Source of the DNA: Gammaproteobacteria bacterium RIFCSPHIGHO2_12_FULL_36_30
GTDB taxonomy: Bacteria; Pseudomonadota; Gammaproteobacteria; Coxiellales; Coxiellaceae
Length of the DNA: 64,000 nt
Direction: 5' to 3'
NCBI GenBank assembly: GCA_001801815.1
Contig: MGXU01000010.1
Span: forward strand, 258,332-322,331
Below are positions 55,582 to 64,000 of this stretch, one piece after another. Position numbers and translations under genes: made by a program. The stretch's first letter is position 1. Every line of letters begins with the position of its first letter. Under the pieces are notes generated by a model that saw only the letters and a list, made by a program, of their open reading frames with translations, ran no database searches and was not told the DNA's origin.

Positions 55582-56262
55582 TTAAAAACCCCGTTTTTTT
55601 ACATCCTGCAAAACTAATTTCAAAACAGATTCAATATTTAAATTTGTCGTGTCAATTGTAATTGCATCATTCGCCGGCTTTGTGGGTGAGATTGCGCGAG
55701 TTTGATCTCGCTCATCACGCACCTGCAATTCTCGATGAATGTCGCGCAGGTTAACATTTTTACCCTTAGCTTTCAACTGATTAAATCGACGATTCGCTCG
55801 TTCATCTAAACTCGCCGTAATATAAAATTTTAAAATTGCATCGGGAAATACAACTGTTCCCATATCACGACCATCCGTCACCAAACCAGGCGCTTTACGC
55901 ATCGCACGTTGACGATCTAATAATGCCGTGCGAACCAGCGGAATTGCCGATGTAATTGACGCCATTTGACTACAAGCTTCACTTCGAATTTCGCTGGTAA
56001 CTTCTTGATTATCGCAAAATATATGCGGATCATCGCTAATTTCAGATACTTTCATTTCAATTTTAATGTGATTAATGAGATTTTGTAATGCGTTTAAATC
56101 GCTCGGGTCAACCTGGTTCTGTAAAACCGCCCAACCAATTACGCGATATAAAACGCCACTATCTAAAAAATGCCAATGCAGCTTTTTCGCTAATAACTGC
56201 GCGATTGTACCTTTTCCAGAACCCGATGGGCCATCGATTGTGATGACAGGAATATTTGTCAT
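55582..56262 (-). CDS. cmk: Cytidylate kinase
   Basis: Phosphorylates CMP and dCMP. 226 residues; P-loop ITIDGPSGSGKGTIAQLLAK, DGRDMGTVVFPDA and the CMP-kinase-specific insert with RDERDQTRAISPTKPA. Begins three bases after aroA, in the classical aroA-cmk-rpsA order. Confidence 0.96.
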   Translation of the reverse strand: MTNIPVITIDGPSGSGKGTIAQLLAKKLHWHFLDSGVLYRVIGWAVLQNQVDPSDLNALQNLINHIKIEMKVSEISDDPHIFCDNQEVTSEIRSEACSQMASITSAIPLVRTALLDRQRAMRKAPGLVTDGRDMGTVVFPDAILKFYITASLDERANRRFNQLKAKGKNVNLRDIHRELQVRDERDQTRAISPTKPANDAITIDTTNLNIESVLKLVLQDVKKRGF

Positions 56263-56265
56263 GTA

Positions 56266-57519
56266 CTACTCCGTGTTGCAAACTTTCATGCCAACTTGTT
56301 TCGCCAATTTTAAAAAATTGGGAAACGAAGTTTTGATCAGTTCGCAATTATCCACGAAAACAGGATCTTTTGCGACATTTCCAGCAATCGCAAAACTCAT
56401 TGCGATACGGTGATCACCAAAAGAATCCACTCGCCCACCGTGAAATGCTTGATCGCCATAAATCAAAATACCGTCATTATATTCTTCTGTTTGAATATTC
56501 AATGCATCAAAATTTTTTTTCATACAAGCAATACGATCACTTTCCTTTACACGCAATTCTTTTGCGCCTCGCAATAATGTATTACCTTTTGCAGTTGCTG
56601 CGGCAATAAAAATAATAGGAAATTCATCAATTGCGTTTGAAATTAATTCTTGTGGAATTGTTCTTCCATGTAGCGGTGCATATTGAATTTGAATATCAGC
56701 AACGGGTTCATTTCCAAAAAATGTTTTATTAAAAATTTTTATGTTCGCGCCCATTAGTTTTAAAATATCGATAATTCCAGTGCGAAATGGATTGACGCCA
56801 ACTTCACGAATAATTAAATTAGAATCTTTTGTAATGGCTGCGAGAACAATAAAAAATGCCGCGGACGAAATATCCCCAGGAATTTTTATTTCGATATTAT
56901 TGCATGCGAGCATTTTTTCTGTATGATCGCGCGTTTTAGTTTTTTCGTGAACAAACGTTTCGCCTTGCGCATATAAACTTGCTAATAAAATAGCGGATTT
57001 GACTTGAGCGCTCGGAATTTTTAATTCATAACTAATCGCATTTAATTTTTGACTGCCAATAATTTCAATCGGCGCAGTATTGTTTTCAGATAAATTTATT
57101 TTTGCGCCCATTAAACGCAGTGGTTCCGCAACACGCAACATCGGACGTTTTGATAATGAATCATCGCCAATTAAAATAGAATTAAATTTCTGCGCGCATA
57201 ATAATCCGCACAGCAAGCGCATTGCCGTTCCAGAATTACCGCAATTAATAGGATTTTTCGGTGCTTTTAATCCATGCAAACCAACACCGTAAACACGCGC
57301 AGATTTTTTTTCTTCGTCAATAATAATCTCAACACCAAGCTCACGCATCGCTTCAACAGTATTTAAAACATCGTCTGCTAATAATAAATTTGAAATGGTT
57401 GTGATTTCATCGCGAATAGAAGATAAAATAACCGCGCGATGGGAAATTGATTTATCGCCCGAAACAAAAATATCTCCAACGATTTTTTGATTGGGTGAAA
57501 TACAAAAAATATCACCCAT
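56266..57519 (-). CDS. aroA: 3-phosphoshikimate 1-carboxyvinyltransferase (EPSP synthase)
   Basis: Sixth step of the shikimate pathway. 417 residues from ATG 57519 ([11 protein letters not shown]), overlapping serC by eight bases; a TTG four codons earlier is less likely. Motifs GDKSISHRAVI, CGNSGTAMRLL and KESDRIACM are intact. The Gly in GNSGTAMR (G96-type) is retained; GNSGTAMRLL with Ala after Thr is the typical glyphosate-sensitive class I/II loop. Confidence 0.96.
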   Translation of the reverse strand: MGDIFCISPNQKIVGDIFVSGDKSISHRAVILSSIRDEITTISNLLLADDVLNTVEAMRELGVEIIIDEEKKSARVYGVGLHGLKAPKNPINCGNSGTAMRLLCGLLCAQKFNSILIGDDSLSKRPMLRVAEPLRLMGAKINLSENNTAPIEIIGSQKLNAISYELKIPSAQVKSAILLASLYAQGETFVHEKTKTRDHTEKMLACNNIEIKIPGDISSAAFFIVLAAITKDSNLIIREVGVNPFRTGIIDILKLMGANIKIFNKTFFGNEPVADIQIQYAPLHGRTIPQELISNAIDEFPIIFIAAATAKGNTLLRGAKELRVKESDRIACMKKNFDALNIQTEEYNDGILIYGDQAFHGGRVDSFGDHRIAMSFAIAGNVAKDPVFVDNCELIKTSFPNFLKLAKQVGMKVCNTE

Positions 57520-58597
57520 TTTTTTTCGCAAACTCTTTCATAAAAGAAATCAATGCATCAATTCCTTCCATCGGCATTGCATTATAAATACTGGCACGAA
57601 TTCCACCGAGAACTTTATGGCCTTTTAATCCCATAAATCCTGCTGCGCTTGCCGCTTTTGCAAATTGGTCATCTAATTCTGGCGTAGGTAATTTAAAAAT
57701 AATATTCATTTGTGATCGACATTTTTTATCAACATTATTTTTATAAAAAGTTTGTGAATCTAAATAATCATATAATTTCGCTGATTTTTCAGCATTTCTT
57801 TTCGCAATAACGTTCAACCCACCCTGCTTTTTCAACCATTGAAAAATTAATCCGGCAAAATACCAAGAATAAGTTGGCGGCGTGTTATACATAGAATTAT
57901 TTTGTACTTGCAAATCATAATTCATCATCGCCGGCAAAAATGAATGCGGTTTTCTTTTTAATAAATCATCACGAATAATAACAATCGTAATACCAGAAAT
58001 TCCAATATCTTTTTGCGAACACGCATAAATTAAACCGAATTTACTGACATCAAAAGGACGTGATAAAAAATTAGATGACATATCACACACAAGTGGGATA
58101 TTTTTTGCATCAGGAATAAAATCAAATTCAACACCGTGAATGGTTTCATTATCAACATAATGCAAATAAGCGCAATCAGAAAAATTTTCCCAAGTTTTTT
58201 CTGGCGGAATAAATGTGTAATGTGCCGATTCAGAACTTGCAACAATTTTGGTATTAATAAATCGCGCGGCTTCAGTTGCAGCAACTTTTCCCCAATGACC
58301 TGTTAATACATACGCAGCAGATTTAAAATCATCACATAAATTCATTGGCACGGCAGCAAATTGTGTGCGCGAACCACCCGATAAAAACAAAACATGATAA
58401 TTTGCAGGGATTTTTAATAAATCACGCAAATCTTTTTCAATTTCTTTTACCAAATCTAAAAATGGTTGACTACGATGTGAAATTTCCGCAACCGAAACAC
58501 CTAAATTATTCCAATTTAAAAATTCTGCTTGCGCTTGTTTCATCACTTCTGGCGGCATCATTGCAGGACCCGCGCTGAAATTAAAAATTTTATTCAT
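57512..58597 (-). CDS. serC: Phosphoserine aminotransferase
   Basis: PLP enzyme for serine and pyridoxine synthesis. 361 residues from ATG 58597 ([15 protein letters not shown]), which overlaps the gyrA stop by eight bases; a longer frame to 58633 lies inside gyrA. The PLP-lysine is in [11 protein letters not shown] (commonly AGAQKNIGPAG), and the phosphate loop [15 protein letters not shown] is present. pheA and hisC, which often follow, are absent. Confidence 0.95.
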   Translation of the reverse strand: MNKIFNFSAGPAMMPPEVMKQAQAEFLNWNNLGVSVAEISHRSQPFLDLVKEIEKDLRDLLKIPANYHVLFLSGGSRTQFAAVPMNLCDDFKSAAYVLTGHWGKVAATEAARFINTKIVASSESAHYTFIPPEKTWENFSDCAYLHYVDNETIHGVEFDFIPDAKNIPLVCDMSSNFLSRPFDVSKFGLIYACSQKDIGISGITIVIIRDDLLKRKPHSFLPAMMNYDLQVQNNSMYNTPPTYSWYFAGLIFQWLKKQGGLNVIAKRNAEKSAKLYDYLDSQTFYKNNVDKKCRSQMNIIFKLPTPELDDQFAKAASAAGFMGLKGHKVLGGIRASIYNAMPMEGIDALISFMKEFAKKNG

Positions 58598-61136
58598 CAG
58601 TCGATCCCAGTGTCGCATCCACACTCTCAACACTCACGACTTTTTCATTTTCCTGAACGTTAATCAAGCGAACGCCTTGTGTGTTACGACCGATTACATT
58701 TATTTCAGCAACTGGAATGCGAACTAATGTGCCGCCATTCGTTACTAATAGAATTTCAGAATCAGATTGCACTGGAACAGAACCTACAACTTTTCCATTT
58801 CGATCGGTAGTTTGAATTGCAATGACACCTTGTCCACCGCGACCACATTCACGATAATCATTTACTTCAGTGCGTTGACCGTAACCATTTTCAGTAACCG
58901 TTAAAATCGTGCCATCTTTTTTCGGAATAATTAATGCAATTAATTTTTGATCTGCTTTTAAACGTATGCCGCGTATACCGGTTGCAGTTCTTCCCATTGC
59001 GCGCACTTGATCTTCTGAAAAACGAATTGCTTTTCCAGCATCGCTCACTAACATGATATCTTGTTTTCCATCCGTTAATGCAACACCAATTAAGCGATCA
59101 CCTTCGTGTAATCCTAATGCAATTTTTCCGTTTGAACGCGGATTTTCAAATTCAGATAAAACTACTTTTTTCACCGTACCATTTTGTGTTGCCATAAAAA
59201 TAAAATGTGTCTCATCAAATTGCGCAACTGGTAAAATTGCCGTAATTAATTCATCTTTTTCTAATGGCAATAAATTCACAATCGGTTGTCCGCGTGCAAT
59301 TCTTCCTGCTTGCGGAATTTGATATGTCTTCAGCCAATATGCTTTACCCATCGTTGAAAAACATAAAATTGTATGATGCGAATTCGCAACTAAAATATTT
59401 TTAACATAATCTTCTTCTTTCACCGATGTTGCGCGTTTACCGCGGCCGCCGCGATGTTGTGATTCGTAACTGTCGAGTGATTGTGATTTGATATATCCTT
59501 CGTGAGATAATGTGACGACCAAATCTTCTTCGGTAATTAAATCTTCAGAACTTAAATCTTCGTGATTTTCTAAAATAACAGTACGACGCGCATCACCAAA
59601 TTGCGTTTTAATTGCTGTTAATTCTTCGCGAATCACAGCATGCAAACGATCTGGATTCGATAAAATTTCCATTAATGCATTTATGTCTTCAATTAATTGT
59701 TTGTATTCATCGTGAATTTTATCAGTTTCTAAACCGGTTAAACGATGCAAACGCAAATCTAAAATGGCTTGCGCTTGTTCTGGCGACAAATGATATTTTT
59801 CATTATGCAAACCAAATTTTTCATCCAAATCATTTGGACGCGTTTGATTTGCACCTGCTTTTGAAAGCATTTGCGCAACAATTCCAGGCGCCCATGTTTT
59901 TTCTAATAATAAAATTTTTGCATCAGCTGGTGTTTTTGCTGATTTAATTAATGCAACAATTGCGTCAATATTTGCAAGCGCAACACCCAAACCTTCTAAA
60001 ATGTGCGCGCGATCTTTTGCTTTTGCTAATAAGAAAATGGTACGACGCGTAACAACTTCACGACGATGTTGTAAAAATGCATTTAAAATAAATTTTAAAT
60101 TCATGACTTGCGGACGGCCGTTATATAACGCGACCATATTAATTCCAAACACAGTTTGTAATTGTGTTTGCGCATATAAATTATTTAAAACAACTTCAGG
60201 TTGATCGCCGCGACGCACTTCAATTACCATGCGCATTCCGCGTTTGTCAGATTCATCGCGCAAACCAACAATACCTTCAATTTGTTTGTCGCGAACCAAT
60301 TCGCCGATACGCTCTAACAATCTTGCTTTATTCACTTGATACGGTAATTCATGCACAATAATCGATACGCGATTTGTTTTTTCATTGGTTTCAATATCGG
60401 TTTTTGCGCGCACATAAATTTTGCCGCGACCTGTTCGATAAGCGCGAACAATTCCTGCGCGCCCATTAATAATTCCTGCGGTTGGAAAATCAGGACCTGG
60501 AACATATTTCATTAATTCATCGATGGTTAATTCTGAATTATCAATTAGCGCAAGTGTTGCATCGATAATTTCAGTGATATTGTGCGGCGGAATATTCGTT
60601 GCCATTCCGACTGCAATTCCAGATGAACCATTCACTAATAAATTCGGCACTTGCGTTGGCAAAACCGATGGCATTTGTTCCGTTTCATCATAATTAGGCT
60701 GAAAATCGACGGTTTGTTTGTCAAGATCTGCTAATAAATAATGCGCAAATTGCGACATTCTAATTTCGGTATAACGCATTGCAGCTGGCGCATCGCCATC
60801 GACTGAACCAAAGTTACCTTGCCCATCCACCAACATGTAACGCAAACTAAATGGCTGCGCCATACGTACAATTGTGTCGTAAACTGCTGTATCTCCATGC
60901 GGATGGTATTTACCGATTACGTCACCGACAATACGCGCTGATTTTTTATACGGTTTATTCGAATCATTTCCCAATTCTTGCATGGCAAATAAAACGCGGC
61001 GATGTACAGGTTTTAACCCATCGCGCACATCAGGCAATGCTCGCCCAACAATAACGCTCATCGCGTAATCTAAGTAAGATTGTTTTAATTCACTCTCGAT
61101 CGTAATCGTTGTAATTTCTTTCGCCAAATCTGACAT
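58590..61136 (-). CDS. gyrA: DNA gyrase subunit A
   Basis: Breaks and rejoins DNA to add negative supercoils. 848 residues, slightly shorter than E. coli (875). Catalytic Y122 in MRYTEIRMS. The quinolone-determining region keeps E. coli numbering: T83 and D87 in [11 protein letters not shown], where E. coli has Ser83; Thr at this place is natural in several genera. The GyrA-box QRGGRGKR-type segment ([10 protein letters not shown]) marks the wrapping domain. A weak TTGATT-N17-TACAAA promoter may lie upstream. Confidence 0.97.
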   Translation of the reverse strand: MSDLAKEITTITIESELKQSYLDYAMSVIVGRALPDVRDGLKPVHRRVLFAMQELGNDSNKPYKKSARIVGDVIGKYHPHGDTAVYDTIVRMAQPFSLRYMLVDGQGNFGSVDGDAPAAMRYTEIRMSQFAHYLLADLDKQTVDFQPNYDETEQMPSVLPTQVPNLLVNGSSGIAVGMATNIPPHNITEIIDATLALIDNSELTIDELMKYVPGPDFPTAGIINGRAGIVRAYRTGRGKIYVRAKTDIETNEKTNRVSIIVHELPYQVNKARLLERIGELVRDKQIEGIVGLRDESDKRGMRMVIEVRRGDQPEVVLNNLYAQTQLQTVFGINMVALYNGRPQVMNLKFILNAFLQHRREVVTRRTIFLLAKAKDRAHILEGLGVALANIDAIVALIKSAKTPADAKILLLEKTWAPGIVAQMLSKAGANQTRPNDLDEKFGLHNEKYHLSPEQAQAILDLRLHRLTGLETDKIHDEYKQLIEDINALMEILSNPDRLHAVIREELTAIKTQFGDARRTVILENHEDLSSEDLITEEDLVVTLSHEGYIKSQSLDSYESQHRGGRGKRATSVKEEDYVKNILVANSHHTILCFSTMGKAYWLKTYQIPQAGRIARGQPIVNLLPLEKDELITAILPVAQFDETHFIFMATQNGTVKKVVLSEFENPRSNGKIALGLHEGDRLIGVALTDGKQDIMLVSDAGKAIRFSEDQVRAMGRTATGIRGIRLKADQKLIALIIPKKDGTILTVTENGYGQRTEVNDYRECGRGGQGVIAIQTTDRNGKVVGSVPVQSDSEILLVTNGGTLVRIPVAEINVIGRNTQGVRLINVQENEKVVSVESVDATLGSTDE

Positions 61137-61241
61137 GTTTTTTGCCTTTATTGCATGATTTTGTAAGCGATAATCATATCACAATCAAAGCTTTTTTGTT
61201 ACGATAACCGCGAGTAAATTTTCAGATAAAAAGGACATTTC

Positions 61242-62549
61242 ATGCAAGCAATTGACACACTAATTCACGCACGTTGGGTCGTCCCGATTGTGCCTCGCAA
61301 TCAAGTTTTAGAAAATCATTCTGTTGCAATTCATCATGACAAAATAATCGCTATTATGCCGACAGAAAATGCAAAAAAAAATTATTCCGCGAAAAATAAT
61401 ATTGATCGCAAAGATCATGTGGTGATGCCGGGATTAATTAATACGCACGCACACACACCGATGAATTTATTTCGCGGATTAGCGGATGATTTAGAATTAA
61501 TGGATTGGCTCAATAATCATATTTGGCCTGCAGAAGCAAAAACCATTAATGCAAAAAGTGTTTATGATGGATCTTCACTTGCGATTATTGAAATGTTACG
61601 CGGCGGCACAACTTGCTTTAATGATCATTATTTTTATCCAAATGATACAGCACGCGCAGCAATTGATGCAGGCATACGCGCATCAATTGGATTATGGGTT
61701 GGAAACGCACCAACGGGTTGGGCAAAAGATGGGGATGAATGTATTGCAAAAGCAAAACACGAATATAAAAATCGTCCCGATAGTAAATTAATTACTTACA
61801 TGCTTGCACCACATTCGCCTTACATTACAGACGATCGCATTTTATTAGAAACAAAAAAACTTGCTGATGACAATAATTTGCGTGTTCATATTCATTTACA
61901 TGAAACACAATCTGAAATTAATATTGATTTAAAGCAATATAGTAAACGTCCGTTACAACGCTTTGCTGAATTAGGTTTATTAGATGAAAAATTTATTGCG
62001 GTGCATATGGTGCATTTAACAGATGAAGAAATTGCATTATGCGCAGAAAAAAAAGTGCATATCTCACATAATCCAGAATCCAATTTAAAATTAGCGAGTG
62101 GTTTTGCGCCCGTTGTAAAATTAATGAAAGCAGGTGTGAATGTTTGTTTAGGAACAGATGGCGCGGCAAGCAATAATGATTTAGATATGTTTGGCGAATT
62201 ACGCACTGCTGCTTTTATTGCAAAAGCCGTGAATCAAGATCCTACTGTTTTAGATGCCATGACAACATTAGAAATGGCAACCATTAATGGTGCGAAAGCA
62301 TTGGGATTAGAAAAAGAAATTGGCTCGCTTGAAGTTGGAAAACAAGCTGATTTAATTACGATTAATTTAGGACATTATTTTACGCAGCCGGTTTTTAATC
62401 CGATTTCACATTTAGTGTATGCTGTTAATCGTATGCAAGTTGATGATGTTTTTGTTGCAGGAAAACAAATATTAAATCAGGGTGAGTTCACAAAGTTAGA
62501 TGTAAAAGAAATTGTGGCAAATGCAAATAAATGGGCTGCTAAAATTTAA
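61242..62549 (+). CDS. mtaD: 5-methylthioadenosine/S-adenosylhomocysteine deaminase-like amidohydrolase
   Basis: A 435-residue zinc hydrolase of the TRZ/ATZ family. Metal ligands: H69 and H71 in NTHAHTPMNLFRGL, His in HIHLHETQSE, His in VHMVHLTDEE and Asp in LGTDGAASNNDLDM. It likely deaminates SAH and MTA in the salvage of sulfur adenosines. AAAAGGA precedes the ATG. Divergent from gyrA, a neighbourhood also seen in Pseudomonas. mvaB follows after eleven bases. Confidence 0.9.
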   Translation: MQAIDTLIHARWVVPIVPRNQVLENHSVAIHHDKIIAIMPTENAKKNYSAKNNIDRKDHVVMPGLINTHAHTPMNLFRGLADDLELMDWLNNHIWPAEAKTINAKSVYDGSSLAIIEMLRGGTTCFNDHYFYPNDTARAAIDAGIRASIGLWVGNAPTGWAKDGDECIAKAKHEYKNRPDSKLITYMLAPHSPYITDDRILLETKKLADDNNLRVHIHLHETQSEINIDLKQYSKRPLQRFAELGLLDEKFIAVHMVHLTDEEIALCAEKKVHISHNPESNLKLASGFAPVVKLMKAGVNVCLGTDGAASNNDLDMFGELRTAAFIAKAVNQDPTVLDAMTTLEMATINGAKALGLEKEIGSLEVGKQADLITINLGHYFTQPVFNPISHLVYAVNRMQVDDVFVAGKQILNQGEFTKLDVKEIVANANKWAAKI

Positions 62550-62560
62550 AAGGATTTATT

Positions 62561-63418
62561 ATGAATCTTCCAAAAAAAGTCATCATCACCGAAGTCAGTC
62601 CTCGCGACGGTTTACAAAATGAAAAAGTTTTTATACCAACAAAAATTAAAATAAAATTTATTGAATTATTAACACAAGCCGGTTTTCCAATCATCGAAGC
62701 AACTGCTTTTGTAAATCCAAAAAAAATTCCCGCACTTTCTGATCATGAAATTATAATGAAACATTTTCGCTCCAATAATAAAACAAAATATGCAGCGTTA
62801 ATTCCAAACGTACAAGGTTTGGAAAATGCTTTGTTATGCGGCTGCAAATATATTTCTGTTTTCACCACTGTCTCAGAAACTTTTTCACAAAAAAATACAA
62901 ATTGCTCAATTGAAGAAAGTTTGCAACGCATTTCAGAAATAATAAAAATCGCAAAACAAAAAAATATTTTTATACGTGGATATATTTCGTGCGTAATGGG
63001 TTGTCCTTACGAAAAATTTATTGCAATTGAAAAAACTGTAACACTTGCAAAAAAATTATTTGACATGGGCTGCGATGAAATTGCATTGGGCGATACAATT
63101 GGAACTGGCACACCACCGCTCGCACAAGAATTAATTCACGCGGTCAATAAATTTATTCCAATTGAAAAAGTTGCGATTCATTTTCACGATACATATGGGC
63201 GAGCAATTGAAAATATTTCTGCGTGTTTGCAATTAGGTATTTCAAAAATAGATTCTTCGGTCGGCAGTTTAGGTGGTTGTCCTTATGCAAAAGGCGCGAC
63301 AGGAAATGTCGCAACAGAATCCGTTTTAGATTTATTAAAAGAATTAAAAATTGAAACTGGCGTTGATTTAACTGCTGCAAAAAAGGCACGTGATTTTATT
63401 CGTTCACATTTAGGTTAA
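62561..63418 (+). CDS. mvaB: Hydroxymethylglutaryl-CoA lyase
   Basis: Cleaves HMG-CoA to acetoacetate and acetyl-CoA, the end of leucine breakdown. 285 residues, DRE-TIM barrel: EVSPRDGLQNE at the start, HFHDTYGRA, and the family signature GSLGGCPYAKGATGNVATE with the active-site Cys. The other leucine degradation genes are not in this window. It overlaps the convergent GGDEF gene by four bases. Confidence 0.95.
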   Translation: MNLPKKVIITEVSPRDGLQNEKVFIPTKIKIKFIELLTQAGFPIIEATAFVNPKKIPALSDHEIIMKHFRSNNKTKYAALIPNVQGLENALLCGCKYISVFTTVSETFSQKNTNCSIEESLQRISEIIKIAKQKNIFIRGYISCVMGCPYEKFIAIEKTVTLAKKLFDMGCDEIALGDTIGTGTPPLAQELIHAVNKFIPIEKVAIHFHDTYGRAIENISACLQLGISKIDSSVGSLGGCPYAKGATGNVATESVLDLLKELKIETGVDLTAAKKARDFIRSHLG

Positions 63419-64000
63419 AGATTTTTTTCCTCATACATTCTATCATCCGCAATTTTAAGTAGCTCATCAATATCTTCACCATCCACTGGATAAATAGCTG
63501 CACCAATACTCACCGCACATGAAAATATATGATTTTTAAATTTCATGGGTGGTGCGATACACTGCTTAATTCGATCCATAACAATTGCGAGCGATGCAAA
63601 ATCATTTTTTTCCGGTAATAATAATGCAAACTCATCACCACCCAGACGCGCTAACACATCTTCTTCGCGAATCATTTGTGTGATGCGATGCGCTAATTCT
63701 TTTAATAAAAAATCACCTGCATCATGTCCAAGCGTATCATTCACCGCTTTAAATTTATCAATATCTAAAAATAATAAACCAAATGAGCGATTGTACCGTT
63801 TGCATCGTGATAATTCTTCTTTACATCTCACATAAAATGCGCGACGTGTTAACGCATTCGTTAAAGAATCAATCATGGCGAGGCGATACAATCTTTTATT
63901 CAATTCATTTAATTTTTCTCGACCTTGCTCAACCAACAGTTCTAATTCATGCGTTTCTAATAATGTTCGATTGGATAATGGTCGCAATACCGCTGCTAAG
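63415..64000 (-). CDS. GGDEF-domain protein, C-terminal part (runs off window end)
   Basis: At least 195 residues, open at the window edge. A coiled-coil-like linker (LETHELELLVEQGREKLNEL) leads into a diguanylate cyclase domain with intact LARLGGDEFALLL and DIDKFKAVNDTLGHDAGD metal-binding segment, so c-di-GMP synthesis is likely. An inhibitory RxxD five residues before GGDEF is not evident. The sensor part lies beyond the window. Confidence 0.93.
   Translation of the reverse strand, partial: LAAVLRPLSNRTLLETHELELLVEQGREKLNELNKRLYRLAMIDSLTNALTRRAFYVRCKEELSRCKRYNRSFGLLFLDIDKFKAVNDTLGHDAGDFLLKELAHRITQMIREEDVLARLGGDEFALLLPEKNDFASLAIVMDRIKQCIAPPMKFKNHIFSCAVSIGAAIYPVDGEDIDELLKIADDRMYEEKNL

Noticed and set aside
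58690-61060. Forward frames opposite gyrA
   Set aside because: Antisense to a full-length conserved gyrA; no independent support.

Overview
The window is AT-rich chromosomal DNA from a Gammaproteobacterium. Gene orders typical of that class include fimV-truA-accD-folC-dedD-cvpA, mlaFEDCB-murA facing kdsD-kdsC-lptC-lptB, bamD facing rluD, and mtaD facing gyrA-serC-aroA-cmk-rpsA. The strong A+T bias, reduced versions of these clusters, several toxin-antitoxin loci and two unrecognised proteins of 400-500 residues recall Legionellales/Coxiella-type bacteria. That placement is inference from style and gene order, not from a database match.

Layout. 1-5700 (minus strand): the 5' part of a giant VCBS/cadherin-like repeat adhesin with identical 480-bp tandem repeats, then alr, mltB and a small Cys-rich secreted protein. 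5820-11348: methylcitrate genes prpC and prpD split by an AbrB/PIN toxin-antitoxin pair, rpmE with an unusual N-terminal extension, dusA carrying an in-frame palindromic repeat, and a HigBA-type pair. 11345-17600: two MFS transporters, an AbrB/MazF-type locus whose toxin is broken by a palindromic mobile-looking element, an ABC-2 exporter, cvpA, and a second inverted copy of the element. 17620-25151: dedD, folC, accD, truA, a short fimV, a DsbA/DsbB-like pair, a SEC59-like kinase and bamD. 25200-37951: rluD, an unknown 445-residue protein, a GT39/GT2 pair plus manC (surface sugar chemistry), a Deg-type protease, an RND pump, an L,D-transpeptidase with a tiny leader ORF, and pnuC. 37935-47397: a HicA-like/HTH pair with a clear promoter-operator, a MATE pump, murA, mlaBCDEF, then kdsD-kdsC-lptC-lptB with lptA absent. 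47450-49231: tRNA-Ser, tRNA-Arg, a terminator and an unknown 485-residue protein. 49305-64000: typA, a WecA-type transferase, comEA, pyrF, rpsA, cmk, aroA, serC, gyrA, mtaD, an HMG-CoA lyase and a GGDEF protein cut by the window edge.

Much of the window serves the envelope: peptidoglycan (alr, mltB, murA, ldt), LPS and lipid traffic (kdsD, kdsC, lptC, lptB, mla, bamD, wecA), periplasmic folding (Dsb pair, Deg protease) and efflux (two MFS, RND, MATE).

The most unusual signal is a set of dispersed palindromic repeats. Family R1 (19-bp core plus a hairpin whose stem changes with compensating bases) sits between genes of several operons and supplies the last codons of mlaD. A degenerate relative lies over the last codons of bamD. 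Family R2 is in frame inside dusA and again between dsbA and dsbB. Family R3 is a pair of roughly 230-260 bp inverted palindromes flanking the yadGH-cvpA block, one of them cutting a toxin gene.
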